Shown here: positions 1-6,015 of the stretch, one piece after another
How the letters are laid out: each line of letters begins with the position of its first letter
Numbering within the stretch: the first letter of the stretch is position 1
Source of the DNA: Thermoprotei archaeon
Lineage (GTDB): Archaea; Thermoproteota; Thermoprotei_A; Sulfolobales; Ignisphaeraceae
Assembly: GCA_003661775.1 (NCBI GenBank)
Contig: QMWT01000039.1
Coordinates: 1-9,268, forward strand
Length of the DNA: 9,268 nt
Direction: 5' to 3'
The notes under the pieces: generated by a model
The model's database searches: none
What the model was told of the DNA's origin: nothing
What the model saw: only the letters and a program-made list of their open reading frames with translations
Position numbers and translations under genes: made by a program

Positions 1-1763
1 ACACCAAGACCATCGCTCTGATGTTGGGAGATGGAATAGTTCCCTCCAATACCGGCGAGGGTTACCTAGCTCGCTTAGTTATAAGAAGATGTCTAAGGAG
101 GTTACACATGCTCAAAGCGGAGGTGCCGCTAAGCGAATTGGTGTTGATGCAGGTTAAATACTGGTTCTACGACTATCCTTCGTTAGCTAGAAACAGGGAG
201 TACATAGCGAGGATCGTGGAGCTTGAGGAGAAGAGATATCGCTCAACACTAACGCGTGTTTCTAGCACAGTACCCCGACTCAAGAGGAAGACTCTGAACA
301 TAGATGAGCTTGTGGAGCTCTACGATTCTCACGGCATACCTCCGGAGATAATCAAGGAAGAATTGCGTAAGTATGGAGTGGAAGTCATAGTACCACCAAA
401 CTTTTATGAAATTGTAGCTTCGCGCCACGCGAAGCCATCAAGTCTTAAAGACCTTGAGAAAACCAAGCTTCCCAAGGATGTCGCGAGGTGGGCTACGCAA
501 TTCCCAGAAACTCGGAGGTTATTCCACGAGGATCCCTACGTTAGAAGGTTCAAGGCTAAGGTGTTGGGAGTTCACGGAAGATATGTGGTGTTAGATAAAA
601 CAGCCTTCTATCCCGAAGGAGGTGGTCAGCTAGGCGACTCCGGCTACATAATTGTGGATAACATCAAGTACCGTGTCGTAGATACACAGAAAACAGGTAA
701 TGTTATTGTCCACATTCTAGAACACGAAGTTAACGACGAGATTCTGTTAAACAAGACAGTCGAGGGGATTATTGATTGGCAGAAGAGATACCGTAGAATG
801 CGGCACCACACTGCTACACACATATTTCTAGGCGCCTTAAGAAAAGTTCTGGGCGAGCATGTCTGGCAGGCTGGTGCTGAAAAAACAGAGCACAAAGCTA
901 GACTCGATGTAACACACTACGAGCTACCAAGTAAAGATACCATAGACCAAATCGAGAAGTTGGCCAACACCGTAATAGACGAGGCTAGGCCTGTAAGAAT
1001 TCTCTATCTTCCTCGAAACGAAGCTGAGAAACTGTACGGTTTCACCTTGTTCCAAGGAGGGGTGCCGTTAGAGCCAACACTTAGAGTTGTAGAGATACCA
1101 GGATGGGATGCGGAGGCCTGTTTTGGTACACACGTGAGAAATACGTGCGAAGTCGGCGCGATAAAGATAGTGAATGTAGAGAAGATAGCTGACGGTGTGA
1201 TAAGATTTGAATACGTTGCTGGGCCTGTAACCTCAGAGTATGCAAGTGGCTTGGAGAGCAAGCTCGATAATATAGCTACAAAATTTGGAGGTTCGAGACA
1301 AGACATAGAGCTTAGGGTCAGTAGCTGGTTTGAACAGTTCAATACATTGAGAGAATTAGTCAGGAAATACAGAGAACTGTGGCTCAAAAATGAGCTTGAG
1401 CTGCTGAAGAACAAGTTCGTGAGGATAGATAGCCTCGAAGTACTATACTATGCGCCACCAGTGGAGGATCAGGAGGTGATTAGAAGACTTATCCAATTAC
1501 TAGCTAGGGATAGGCCCAACGCCGTAGTATTAGTCTTGACACCGCTCTCAAAGGATCAAACATTGTTTGAGATATCCTTAGGCAGAGAAGCTTCAAGAAT
1601 TATCAATGCTAAGAACATAATCAAAGATCTTGCGCGGATTTTCGGAAATAAAGTCAAAGGTGGAGGTAAAAAGGATCATGCGATGGGGCGCGCTGCTCTA
1701 TCATCCGTGGAGTTAAGAAAAGCACTAGATTCTATTCTTAGGAACATGTTGAAGCAAAACTAA
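1..1763 (+). CDS. alaS: Alanyl-tRNA synthetase, 5'-truncated by window edge
   Basis: AlaRS charges tRNA-Ala with alanine and clears mischarged Ser and Gly in its editing domain; it is cytosolic. The reading frame is open from base 3 and the segment before the first ATG (base 21) is clearly AlaRS (TKTIAL, then LGDGIVPSNTGEGYLARL, the motif-3 region of the class II catalytic core), so the true start lies upstream and ATG 21 is not the start. Seen in order: the end of the catalytic core; a helical tRNA-recognition part; an editing domain with YPEGGGQLGDSG, the zinc motif HTATH (bases 807-821) and its partner CFGTH (bases 1119-1133); and a C-terminal DHHA1-like domain with the glycine-rich KGGGKKDHAMGRA near the end. 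About 587 residues are visible. Archaeal AlaRS is usually around 900, so roughly the first third is missing. All editing-site metal ligands visible here are intact. Stop TAA at 1761-1763; tRNA-Arg follows 35 nt later on the same strand. Confidence 0.97.
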   Translation, partial: TKTIALMLGDGIVPSNTGEGYLARLVIRRCLRRLHMLKAEVPLSELVLMQVKYWFYDYPSLARNREYIARIVELEEKRYRSTLTRVSSTVPRLKRKTLNIDELVELYDSHGIPPEIIKEELRKYGVEVIVPPNFYEIVASRHAKPSSLKDLEKTKLPKDVARWATQFPETRRLFHEDPYVRRFKAKVLGVHGRYVVLDKTAFYPEGGGQLGDSGYIIVDNIKYRVVDTQKTGNVIVHILEHEVNDEILLNKTVEGIIDWQKRYRRMRHHTATHIFLGALRKVLGEHVWQAGAEKTEHKARLDVTHYELPSKDTIDQIEKLANTVIDEARPVRILYLPRNEAEKLYGFTLFQGGVPLEPTLRVVEIPGWDAEACFGTHVRNTCEVGAIKIVNVEKIADGVIRFEYVAGPVTSEYASGLESKLDNIATKFGGSRQDIELRVSSWFEQFNTLRELVRKYRELWLKNELELLKNKFVRIDSLEVLYYAPPVEDQEVIRRLIQLLARDRPNAVVLVLTPLSKDQTLFEISLGREASRIINAKNIIKDLARIFGNKVKGGGKKDHAMGRAALSSVELRKALDSILRNMLKQN

Positions 1764-1798
1764 AAAGCGGTAGCATCTATATTACTGTGGAGCCTCAA

Positions 1799-1876
1799 GG
1801 GCCCGTAGCTCAGCCAGGACAGAGCGCCGGCCTTCTAAGCCGGTGGTCCGGGGTTCAAATCCCCGCGGGCCCGCCA
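1799..1876 (+). tRNA. tRNA-Arg (anticodon TCT), no intron
   Basis: Complete cloverleaf. Acceptor stem GGGCCCG (1799-1805) pairs perfectly with CGGGCCC (1866-1872). D stem GCTC/GAGC (1808-1811/1822-1825). Anticodon stem CCGGC/GCCGG (1827-1831/1839-1843). Anticodon loop CTTCTAA with TCT at 1834-1836. T stem CGGGG/CCCCG with loop TTCAAAT. Discriminator G1873 and an encoded CCA at 1874-1876. It reads AGA, and possibly AGG by wobble. It has A37 and decodes an ANN codon, so by family knowledge it should carry t6A37 and is a possible substrate of the methylthiotransferase at 6066-7370. An AT-rich CTATATTA (1777-1784) lies upstream, but its centre is only about 19 nt from the mature 5' end, closer than a normal archaeal TATA box, so the promoter is uncertain and read-through from alaS is possible. 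Confidence 0.97.
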
Positions 1877-2262
1877 CACGAACTTTATCATTAAACTAAT
1901 TGGATTCTTTACAAACACGGCCGCACAGCTCCTATGATATAGGAAATCAGCTGTTAATCCAGAAATGTGTCAAGACGCTTTCCTAGGTTGTCGATTCACG
2001 AAGAGTTTGAAGCGAAATGTTTGGTTTTAGGTGTACCAAGAAACTATGGTAACATTAAGCTATAGCTAAACATTAGAGTCATGACTGCGTCAGAAAATGA
2101 TTGAAGGTTCATGATCGAGAAAAGTTGATGTATGTGAGGAGGTGCCAGACTCACTTGAGAGTGTTTTCAATGTAGTCCTATTTCAGGGAGAGTACATTGT
2201 GCCAGAAATTGTGGGAGAGAAGTGCTGTGGGAATTGTTAGGAGCTCTGTTGATAGGGTGTTG
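1877..2262. other. 386-nt intergenic region with no recognisable gene
   Basis: This lies between the convergent tRNA-Arg and tRNA-Trp genes. Stop codons are frequent in all frames and I find no protein-like ORF. It is not GC-rich or strongly structured, which argues against RNase P or SRP RNA in a thermophile. Small features only: a hairpin at 1930-1944 (TCCTAT / GAT / ATAGGA), a perfect palindrome AGCTATAGCT at 2058-2067, several TGAT-containing words at 2096-2129 without correctly spaced D boxes, and GGTTTTAGGTG at 2023-2033, which recurs exactly in the C/D sRNA at 7395-7405. A degenerate RNA gene or simple spacer are both possible. Confidence 0.6.
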
Positions 2263-2400
2263 TGGTGGGCCCGGGGGGATTTGAACCCCCGACCTACGGG
2301 TCTCTCCCTCAATGCTCCAGCTTCATCTCATCCCCCTTAAGGGGTCGTTAGACCCGTAGAGGCTGGAGCCCGCCGCTCTGCCTGGCTGAGCTACGGGCCC
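2263..2400 (-). tRNA. tRNA-Trp (anticodon CCA) with 61-nt intron at 37/38
   Basis: Read on the minus strand, the mature tRNA has acceptor GGGCCCG/CGGGCCC (2394-2400/2267-2273), D stem GCTC/GAGC, anticodon stem GCGGG/CCCGT (2369-2373/2296-2300, one G-T pair), loop CTCCAGA with anticodon CCA at 2364-2366, T stem GGGGG/CCCCC with loop TTCAAAT, discriminator A (2266) and encoded CCA (2263-2265). The intron lies after G37. Junctions fit a bulge-helix-bulge: exon CTCC pairs with intron-end GGAG as the 4-bp helix, with bulges AG^C and AG^A, the substrate for the archaeal tRNA splicing endonuclease. A TATA-like CCATATACC on the minus strand (about 2416-2424) is centred roughly 20 nt upstream, slightly closer than the usual spacing. 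The gene lies 56 nt downstream of the KH gene on the same strand, so read-through from that operon is also possible. Confidence 0.95.
2302..2362 (-). ncRNA. tRNA-Trp intron, candidate degenerate box C/D guide
   Basis: The 61-nt intron has two segments perfectly complementary to its own tRNA. CTACGGGTCT (intron nt 4-13, 2350-2359) pairs with the 3' anticodon strand, nt 36-45 of the spliced tRNA. GCTGGAGC (intron nt 42-49, 2314-2321) pairs with G31-G37 plus the first intron base. Between them is the palindrome CCCCTTAAGGGG (2333-2344). If TTGA (intron nt 51-54) is box D, the fifth base upstream faces C34. If ACGA (nt 15-18) is box D', the fifth base faces C39. GAGATGA (nt 34-40) matches box C' at 6 of 7 positions. 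No box C is visible upstream of the first guide. Euryarchaeal tRNA-Trp introns are known C/D guides for positions 34 and 39; extending that role to this intron is inference. Confidence 0.5.
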
Positions 2401-2456
2401 ACCAGCTTTCATCCGGGTATATGGTAGTTATGTCCCGCTCTAATAAGCTTCTCTCG

Positions 2457-3092
2457 CTATTCCCATGGAGGCTTCTCTTTGTACCAGAGTTCGAGTTTTT
2501 CTCTACGTTTTACACGCATCAGCAATCTGTCTAAGTGTCTGTAGACTGTTGAGTGTTGCCTACCTTGTATCAACAGCTCTATCGCTTCCTTAACAGCGTT
2601 GGCACTCTCGTAATCTCCTATTATCGCCACATAATCGTCGTAAACGGATATGTAGACCCCACTCATCTCCTCAAGATTCTTTCTGGCTTTTCCACGTTCA
2701 CCTATTATTCTTCCTTTTATCCTGGTTAGATGATTCGGATTGGAACCTACGTATTGCTTAAGGTCTATAACTATGAGCACTTGATCTTCTTCTAGAACTC
2801 TCATAGCTCTTTCCGGCGAAAATCCGTAGCCAATCGCTCTGACAAAATCTTGAGCTTTTAACAGGTTATAAGGCGACGTGGCGGGCGATGCAGGTTCTAT
2901 GACCACAGTACCATTCGCGCTATCCACGGTTATCTTTGTACCTGTTCTCTCCATAACCTTTCTGAGAACTTCACCTTCATGACCTATTAACACCCCTATT
3001 CTCTCAAGCGGCACTCTCACATAGAGCTTGGTAACTCCAGGCACCACAAAGCGTTTGGGTGTTGTATCCTGGGTATCCTTACGTTCACTCAC
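2457..3092 (-). CDS. dim2: KH-domain rRNA-processing protein, archaeal Dim2/Pno1 type
   Basis: A 211-residue RNA-binding protein homologous to eukaryotic Dim2/Pno1, which binds the 3' end of small-subunit rRNA during late 30S/40S maturation. Two KH-like modules are visible: KH1 with GHEG at residues 37-40 and KH2 with GERG at 131-134 inside IIGERGKARKNLEEMSG. The C-terminal GRQHSTVYRHLDR segment (about 177-189) is typical of the family. The start is GTG at 3090-3092, supported by GGTG (3100-3103) with a 7-nt spacer; there is no earlier plausible start. It follows rio1 by 59 nt, the widest gap in the cluster, and a TATA-like GTTTAAAC lies in that gap, so it may have its own promoter as well as operon read-through. 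It is last in the cluster and is followed by tRNA-Trp. The rRNA-maturation role is family knowledge. Confidence 0.93.
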   Translation of the reverse strand: MSERKDTQDTTPKRFVVPGVTKLYVRVPLERIGVLIGHEGEVLRKVMERTGTKITVDSANGTVVIEPASPATSPYNLLKAQDFVRAIGYGFSPERAMRVLEEDQVLIVIDLKQYVGSNPNHLTRIKGRIIGERGKARKNLEEMSGVYISVYDDYVAIIGDYESANAVKEAIELLIQGRQHSTVYRHLDRLLMRVKRREKLELWYKEKPPWE

Positions 3093-3127
3093 GCTTCAAC
3101 ACCGTGGATCTAGTTCTTAGTCTCAGA

Positions 3128-3135
3128 GTTTAAAC
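3128..3135 (-). promoter_or_regulatory. Possible TATA box for the KH gene
   Basis: GTTTAAAC is centred about 39 nt upstream of the GTG start in the 59-nt gap after rio1. Initiation about 26 nt downstream would give a leader of about 13 nt containing the GGTG ribosome-binding site. No clear BRE was verified. Confidence 0.35.
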
Positions 3136-3151
3136 ACCAATACGACTATAT

Positions 3152-3955
3152 CTACTCATTAACAATTTCCTTGAACAGCTCCTCTACCGTTGGAACCTCA
3201 ATACCAACATCTTCGACGAAGAATCTCACTATGTTATGGAGATCTCTCTGCAAAAAATCCAAAGCATTCGGATGATCCAATCGCACAGCCTGACTGACGT
3301 CTATTATGTATATCTCGCTATTCCACAACATTACGTTATACTCACTCAAGTCTCCATGAACGAGCTTAGCACTGTTGTACATCTTCTTCACGTTATCTAT
3401 TATTCGCCAAAAAATTTCTTCAGCTAATTCTCTATCAGGCTCTCCATGTTCAACAACCTCTTTCAACAAGGGAGCTCTTACACCTTCTTTTCCTATGAAT
3501 TCCATTACAAGTATGTTCTGGTATATGCACAGCGGCCGTGGGACGCTTACACCAGCCTCATACATACGTTTAAGATTAGAGAATTCTTTACGTGCCCATA
3601 CACTCATAAGCTTATGCCTAGGAAGTTTGCCTATCCATTCGTACCTAGGGTCTCCTCTAATGTATTTCCATATGCTTTTCCTAAATTCGGCTGTTACAGT
3701 GAGATAGATCTTAACAGCTAAATCCTCGTTTGAGAAACCCTTAGCCCAATATACACGAGCTTCTTTACCTGCTGAAACAACACCTTTTAAAACCTTGAGA
3801 CATCTCCTTCTCCTTAGCTCCATTATACCCATAACAGTTCTTTTATCGAATACTTCCTCAACAACTTCAAACAAGTCCTTATCTTTTAGGCGTTCTTCAG
3901 AAAAACGTCTCTCTAGCTTGAGCTCAATCCTCTTCTCAATATCTTCCTTTACCAA
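3152..3955 (-). CDS. rio1: RIO1-family atypical serine protein kinase
   Basis: A 267-residue RIO kinase. In the family this is an ATPase/kinase acting on late pre-small-subunit particles. Visible elements: an N-terminal RIO-specific region with EVFDKRTVMGIMEL (about 34-47); a P-loop-like GVVSAGKEARVY (58-69), where most RIO1 proteins have STGKEA; the nucleotide-binding lysine in LAVKIY (K82); the catalytic loop HGDLSEYNVML (D202) with the RIO1-type HGDLSEYN; and the metal-binding IIDVSQAV (D219) replacing DFG. All catalytic residues are present. RIO1 rather than RIO2 is chosen because of SEYN and IDVSQ and the lack of an N-terminal winged helix. The start is TTG at 3953-3955, two bases after the aIF1A stop, with GGGG (3966-3969) about 10 nt upstream; the next methionines would remove conserved sequence. 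Tight spacing suggests translation coupled to aIF1A. Confidence 0.95.
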   Translation of the reverse strand: MVKEDIEKRIELKLERRFSEERLKDKDLFEVVEEVFDKRTVMGIMELRRRRCLKVLKGVVSAGKEARVYWAKGFSNEDLAVKIYLTVTAEFRKSIWKYIRGDPRYEWIGKLPRHKLMSVWARKEFSNLKRMYEAGVSVPRPLCIYQNILVMEFIGKEGVRAPLLKEVVEHGEPDRELAEEIFWRIIDNVKKMYNSAKLVHGDLSEYNVMLWNSEIYIIDVSQAVRLDHPNALDFLQRDLHNIVRFFVEDVGIEVPTVEELFKEIVNE

Positions 3956-3957
3956 CT

Positions 3958-4296
3958 TTAGAGGGCCCCTACACTTTCAATGAATTCCTGCGATATTAGC
4001 TCCTGCTGAATTAGTTTCCTGACCTCATCACGGGAATATCTATGAACTATATCTCCTTTGTTGGGCTGGAAATCCCATGGCAAAACTAGTACGACATCTC
4101 CTTCGTTCATCCAGACCCTTCTTCTGAATTTTCCAGGTATCCTGCATACACGTGTAACGCCATCGACGCATCTCACTCTTACGTGGTCTGCACCTATTAT
4201 CTCTTCAACTACACACAGCACCTGACCTTCACTAGGCAAGATCAGCTCTCTATTTTCCTCAACTCTTCTCCTTTTCTTCTTCGCTATGTCGCTCAC
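3958..4296 (-). CDS. eif1a: Translation initiation factor aIF1A
   Basis: A 112-residue single OB-fold factor that binds the ribosomal A site region of the small subunit and assists start-codon selection with aIF1 and aIF2. The visible core is PSEGQVLCVVEEIIGADHVRV (21-41), then IPGKFRRRVWMNEGDVVLVLPWDF (53-76), the signature of the eIF1A family. A basic N-terminal tail (KKKRRR) and a short helical C-terminus (about 88-107) flank it. The length is normal for archaea. Start is GTG at 4294-4296; the next methionine is inside the OB fold, so GTG is required. No strong Shine-Dalgarno precedes it, and a TATA-like element 29 nt upstream suggests a leaderless or very short-leader transcript. Nmd3 ends 43 nt upstream; rio1 starts 2 nt downstream. 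Confidence 0.96.
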   Translation of the reverse strand: MSDIAKKKRRRVEENRELILPSEGQVLCVVEEIIGADHVRVRCVDGVTRVCRIPGKFRRRVWMNEGDVVLVLPWDFQPNKGDIVHRYSRDEVRKLIQQELISQEFIESVGAL

Positions 4297-4320
4297 CCTT
4301 ACTCTAATGTCTGCAGGGAA

Positions 4321-4331
4321 CCTTTAATGAA
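4321..4331 (-). promoter_or_regulatory. Possible TATA box for aIF1A-rio1-KH
   Basis: In the 43-nt gap after nmd3, an AT-rich CATTAAAG (minus strand, about 4322-4329) is centred about 29 nt upstream of the GTG start of aIF1A. That is the spacing expected for a leaderless or near-leaderless archaeal promoter and would explain the weak ribosome-binding site. It could let aIF1A be expressed independently of nmd3. Confidence 0.4.
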
Positions 4332-4339
4332 TATTTCCC

Positions 4340-5194
4340 CTATCTTTTCAAACCTCCTACAAACTCGCTGATCTTCACCTTCACTTTCCTACCATCAGAA
4401 TCCCTAAGAATAACCTCTTTTTCACCGACAACAGAGACCGTGTACGCCCGTCCACGGTAAACAACATAATCACCTTGTTTTACATTGATGAATCTCAGCG
4501 ATAAATAGAGCTTGCCATACCGTTTGCCATCACGTCTTCTCCTAATGTCACCTACAGATTCAACAACTCTTGAGGGAATTTTTATACTCCTTCGAAGCAC
4601 ATCAACTATTCTCTTCGCTACAAACGGGCTGTTTACCTTGATGTCAAACCCCCACTTATTATCTTCGATTTCTATAATATCATTAGCAAATTCTCTCGAT
4701 AACACCAAATCTTTGATCTTGTTAACAAGCCTAATATCGTAGTTAAAGAACCTCACCTGAATAACAGCACTAAACGTCCCCCCGGCTCTCCTAAAACATG
4801 TAGGGCATAGACTCCTTCTCCATTTAATTCTCACAACATAATCGAGTACGGATACTGCTTTCTGAGCTAACGAAATTGTTAAAGTCACTACAGCCTTAGG
4901 CTCCTCGAATTCAAGCTTTGTTTTTACAGAGAGAATTTTGACGTTACCATCCCTACATTTGATGTTTGATGTAATTAATGTGCTGACACGCTCCATGAAA
5001 TCTTCGTAACTTGATACAGGTATCCACCTACCTCGAATTTTCAAAGAGTAGCACCTTGGGCAGTAGACCACCTCTATATCGTTGGGCATATAGATAGGTG
5101 ACTTAGTCTCGATGTAGCATTGAGGACATAGACCATTGATTATAGGTCTGTCCTGGGCCTCCTCGACTCCACATCTAGCGCAGAATCTCACCAT
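4340..5194 (-). CDS. nmd3: Nmd3-family 50S ribosomal subunit maturation protein
   Basis: A 284-residue archaeal homologue of Nmd3. In eukaryotes Nmd3 binds the 60S subunit and is the export adaptor; the archaeal protein lacks the export need and is presumed to act in large-subunit maturation or anti-association. The N-terminus holds the diagnostic zinc-binding CxxC motifs: CARC (5-8), CPQC (23-26), CPRC (45-48) and CPTC (129-132). The middle is mixed alpha/beta, and the C-terminal 50 residues (about 236-280, VKQGDYVVYRGRAYTV onward) look like a small beta-barrel domain as in other Nmd3 proteins. ATG at 5192-5194 overlaps the end of the DUF424 gene by 7 nt, so translation is probably coupled; GAGGTG lies 11 nt upstream inside that gene. 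Nuclear import/export tails of eukaryotic Nmd3 are absent, as expected. Confidence 0.92.
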   Translation of the reverse strand: MVRFCARCGVEEAQDRPIINGLCPQCYIETKSPIYMPNDIEVVYCPRCYSLKIRGRWIPVSSYEDFMERVSTLITSNIKCRDGNVKILSVKTKLEFEEPKAVVTLTISLAQKAVSVLDYVVRIKWRRSLCPTCFRRAGGTFSAVIQVRFFNYDIRLVNKIKDLVLSREFANDIIEIEDNKWGFDIKVNSPFVAKRIVDVLRRSIKIPSRVVESVGDIRRRRDGKRYGKLYLSLRFINVKQGDYVVYRGRAYTVSVVGEKEVILRDSDGRKVKVKISEFVGGLKR

Positions 5195-5514
5195 TGCTCT
5201 TCTTGCACCTCTTTAATTATTTGCAGATGCAACTGACCTTCAACCTCTAATGCAACCTCCTTGATCGCCAATCCCTTACGCGAGGCTAGCTCCACTATAC
5301 GCCGCCCGGTTAGAACAGCTATATCTGCTACCGCTATATGATCGAGAACTTCCTTTTCATCTACAAGCCGACCTCCATAAAAGTCTTTAGACACGTCAAG
5401 TACTACTCCTCGCTTACTATCTGAGAATTTCTTGCCCAGTATTTCCTCGTCGCATACAGCTACGACCACTCTACCGCTATGACGATATACTTTTAGGTAG
5501 TAGCGACCACTCAT
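5188..5514 (-). CDS. DUF424 family protein, function unknown
   Basis: A 108-residue protein matching the archaeal DUF424 family: N-terminal YYLKVYRHSGRVVVAVCDEEILGKKF, then LDVSKDFYGGRLVDEKEVLDHIAVADIAVLTGRRIVELASRKGL. The FYGG and the VAVCDEELLGK-like segment are the recognisable parts. No catalytic motif, signal peptide or membrane segment is visible. ATG at 5512-5514 follows the aIF2-beta stop by 15 nt, with GGTG in the gap as a likely ribosome-binding site. Its stop overlaps the nmd3 start by 7 nt. Position between aIF2-beta and nmd3 suggests a role linked to translation or ribosome assembly; this is inference from context only. Confidence 0.88.
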   Translation of the reverse strand: MSGRYYLKVYRHSGRVVVAVCDEEILGKKFSDSKRGVVLDVSKDFYGGRLVDEKEVLDHIAVADIAVLTGRRIVELASRKGLAIKEVALEVEGQLHLQIIKEVQEEQW

Positions 5515-5529
5515 GCTAGGTACACACCA

Positions 5530-5973
5530 CTAGATAGGTCTAGCAAAGGTTTCAGCACCGCATGCCAAACATTTTATTATCCATATCTTCCCCTTCCTTC
5601 TATGAAGCTCAGTATCGTAACTTCCACACGTCGGACACTTTACATAAGATTCTATGAATCTAGTGAATAGTTGTTGCAGCGTATGAGGGGTAACTTTACG
5701 GTATATCACGAGCTGCCCCCTCTCGTCCACAGCGCCAGGCATAGCTAGCTCTCTCAGTATGAATCTCATCACTACTCGGGGCTCGCGCCTCAACCTGTCG
5801 CATGCTTCGGCAAAGTTCCTTACAACAGTATGTGTACCCGCATACTCTATTTGAAGCACAGGAAGGTCGTAAGCGCTCATACTCCTTTTCGGCGGAAGTC
5901 TAGAGTATAGCCTATCCAAGAGCTTATCGTAATCATACAGCATATCGAGTCCGTGCTCCTTACCTCTCTGCAT
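5530..5973 (-). CDS. eif2b: Translation initiation factor aIF2 subunit beta
   Basis: The beta subunit of the aIF2 heterotrimer, which delivers initiator Met-tRNA to the small subunit in a GTP-dependent manner. Visible parts: an N-terminal helix that contacts the gamma subunit (YDYDKLLDRLYSRLP), a central alpha/beta domain (about 50-112 of the long form) and a C-terminal C4 zinc finger with CPTC and CLAC, ending FARPI. An open frame extends to ATG 6013-6015 (161 residues), with further ATGs at 6001-6003 and 5992-5994. I choose ATG 5971-5973 (147 residues, close to the usual archaeal length of about 140) because GGGGTG at 5981-5986 sits 7 nt upstream, and the TATA-like element at 6021-6029 would start the RNA near 6000, downstream of the longest candidate starts. 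ATG 5992-5994 as a near-leaderless start is the main alternative. First gene of the six-gene cluster. Confidence 0.94.
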   Translation of the reverse strand: MQRGKEHGLDMLYDYDKLLDRLYSRLPPKRSMSAYDLPVLQIEYAGTHTVVRNFAEACDRLRREPRVVMRFILRELAMPGAVDERGQLVIYRKVTPHTLQQLFTRFIESYVKCPTCGSYDTELHRRKGKIWIIKCLACGAETFARPI

Positions 5974-5980
5974 CTTATAA

Positions 5981-5990
5981 CACCCCTTAC
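5981..5990 (-). promoter_or_regulatory. Ribosome-binding site deciding the aIF2-beta start
   Basis: GTAAGGGGTG on the minus strand, with 7 nt before ATG 5971-5973. It matches the GGTG-type archaeal Shine-Dalgarno and favours the 147-residue form. Confidence 0.55.
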
Positions 5991-6015
5991 TCATTGCTAC
6001 CATAATTCTTTGCAT

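Larger units (their letters stand above)
1799..2400. repeat. Inverted 20-bp identity between the two tRNA genes
   Basis: The first 20 bases of tRNA-Arg (1799-1818) and tRNA-Trp (2381-2400, minus strand) are identical, covering the acceptor 5' strand, the TA and most of the D arm. The 3' halves are also very similar. The arms face each other across about 560 bp. This reflects tRNA conservation but gives an inverted repeat that could support recombination. Confidence 0.7.

Noticed and set aside
21..23. ATG 21 as the alaS start
   Set aside because: The frame continues upstream to the window edge with conserved AlaRS residues, and the visible protein lacks the first part of the catalytic core.
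644..895. Minus-strand open frame of 83 codons inside alaS
   Set aside because: It lies wholly opposite a strongly conserved editing domain and its translation (Cys/Ser-rich, no motif) looks like antisense noise.
1004..1414. Minus-strand open frame of 136 codons inside alaS
   Set aside because: The Ser/Phe-rich translation is the typical shadow of a Glu/Lys-rich gene on the other strand; no start signal or homology recognised.
2096..2160. Second box C/D sRNA in the tRNA gap, from repeated TGAT words
   Set aside because: ATGATTG, ATGATCG and TTGATGT resemble box C but no CTGA box follows at 10-13 nt or 40-50 nt spacing on either strand.
1877..2262. RNase P RNA, SRP RNA or tRNA-targeted integrated element in the gap
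   Set aside because: The region is not GC-rich, lacks the conserved cores of these RNAs, and contains no duplicated tRNA 3' end or integrase fragment.
2294..2369. Inverted repeats at tRNA-Trp as a transcription terminator or attachment site
   Set aside because: The arms coincide exactly with the intron and anticodon exon sequences, so they are explained by tRNA and intron structure.
3236..3721. Overlapping plus-strand open frames opposite rio1
   Set aside because: They sit antisense to the conserved kinase catalytic core and have no ribosome-binding site or recognisable protein pattern.
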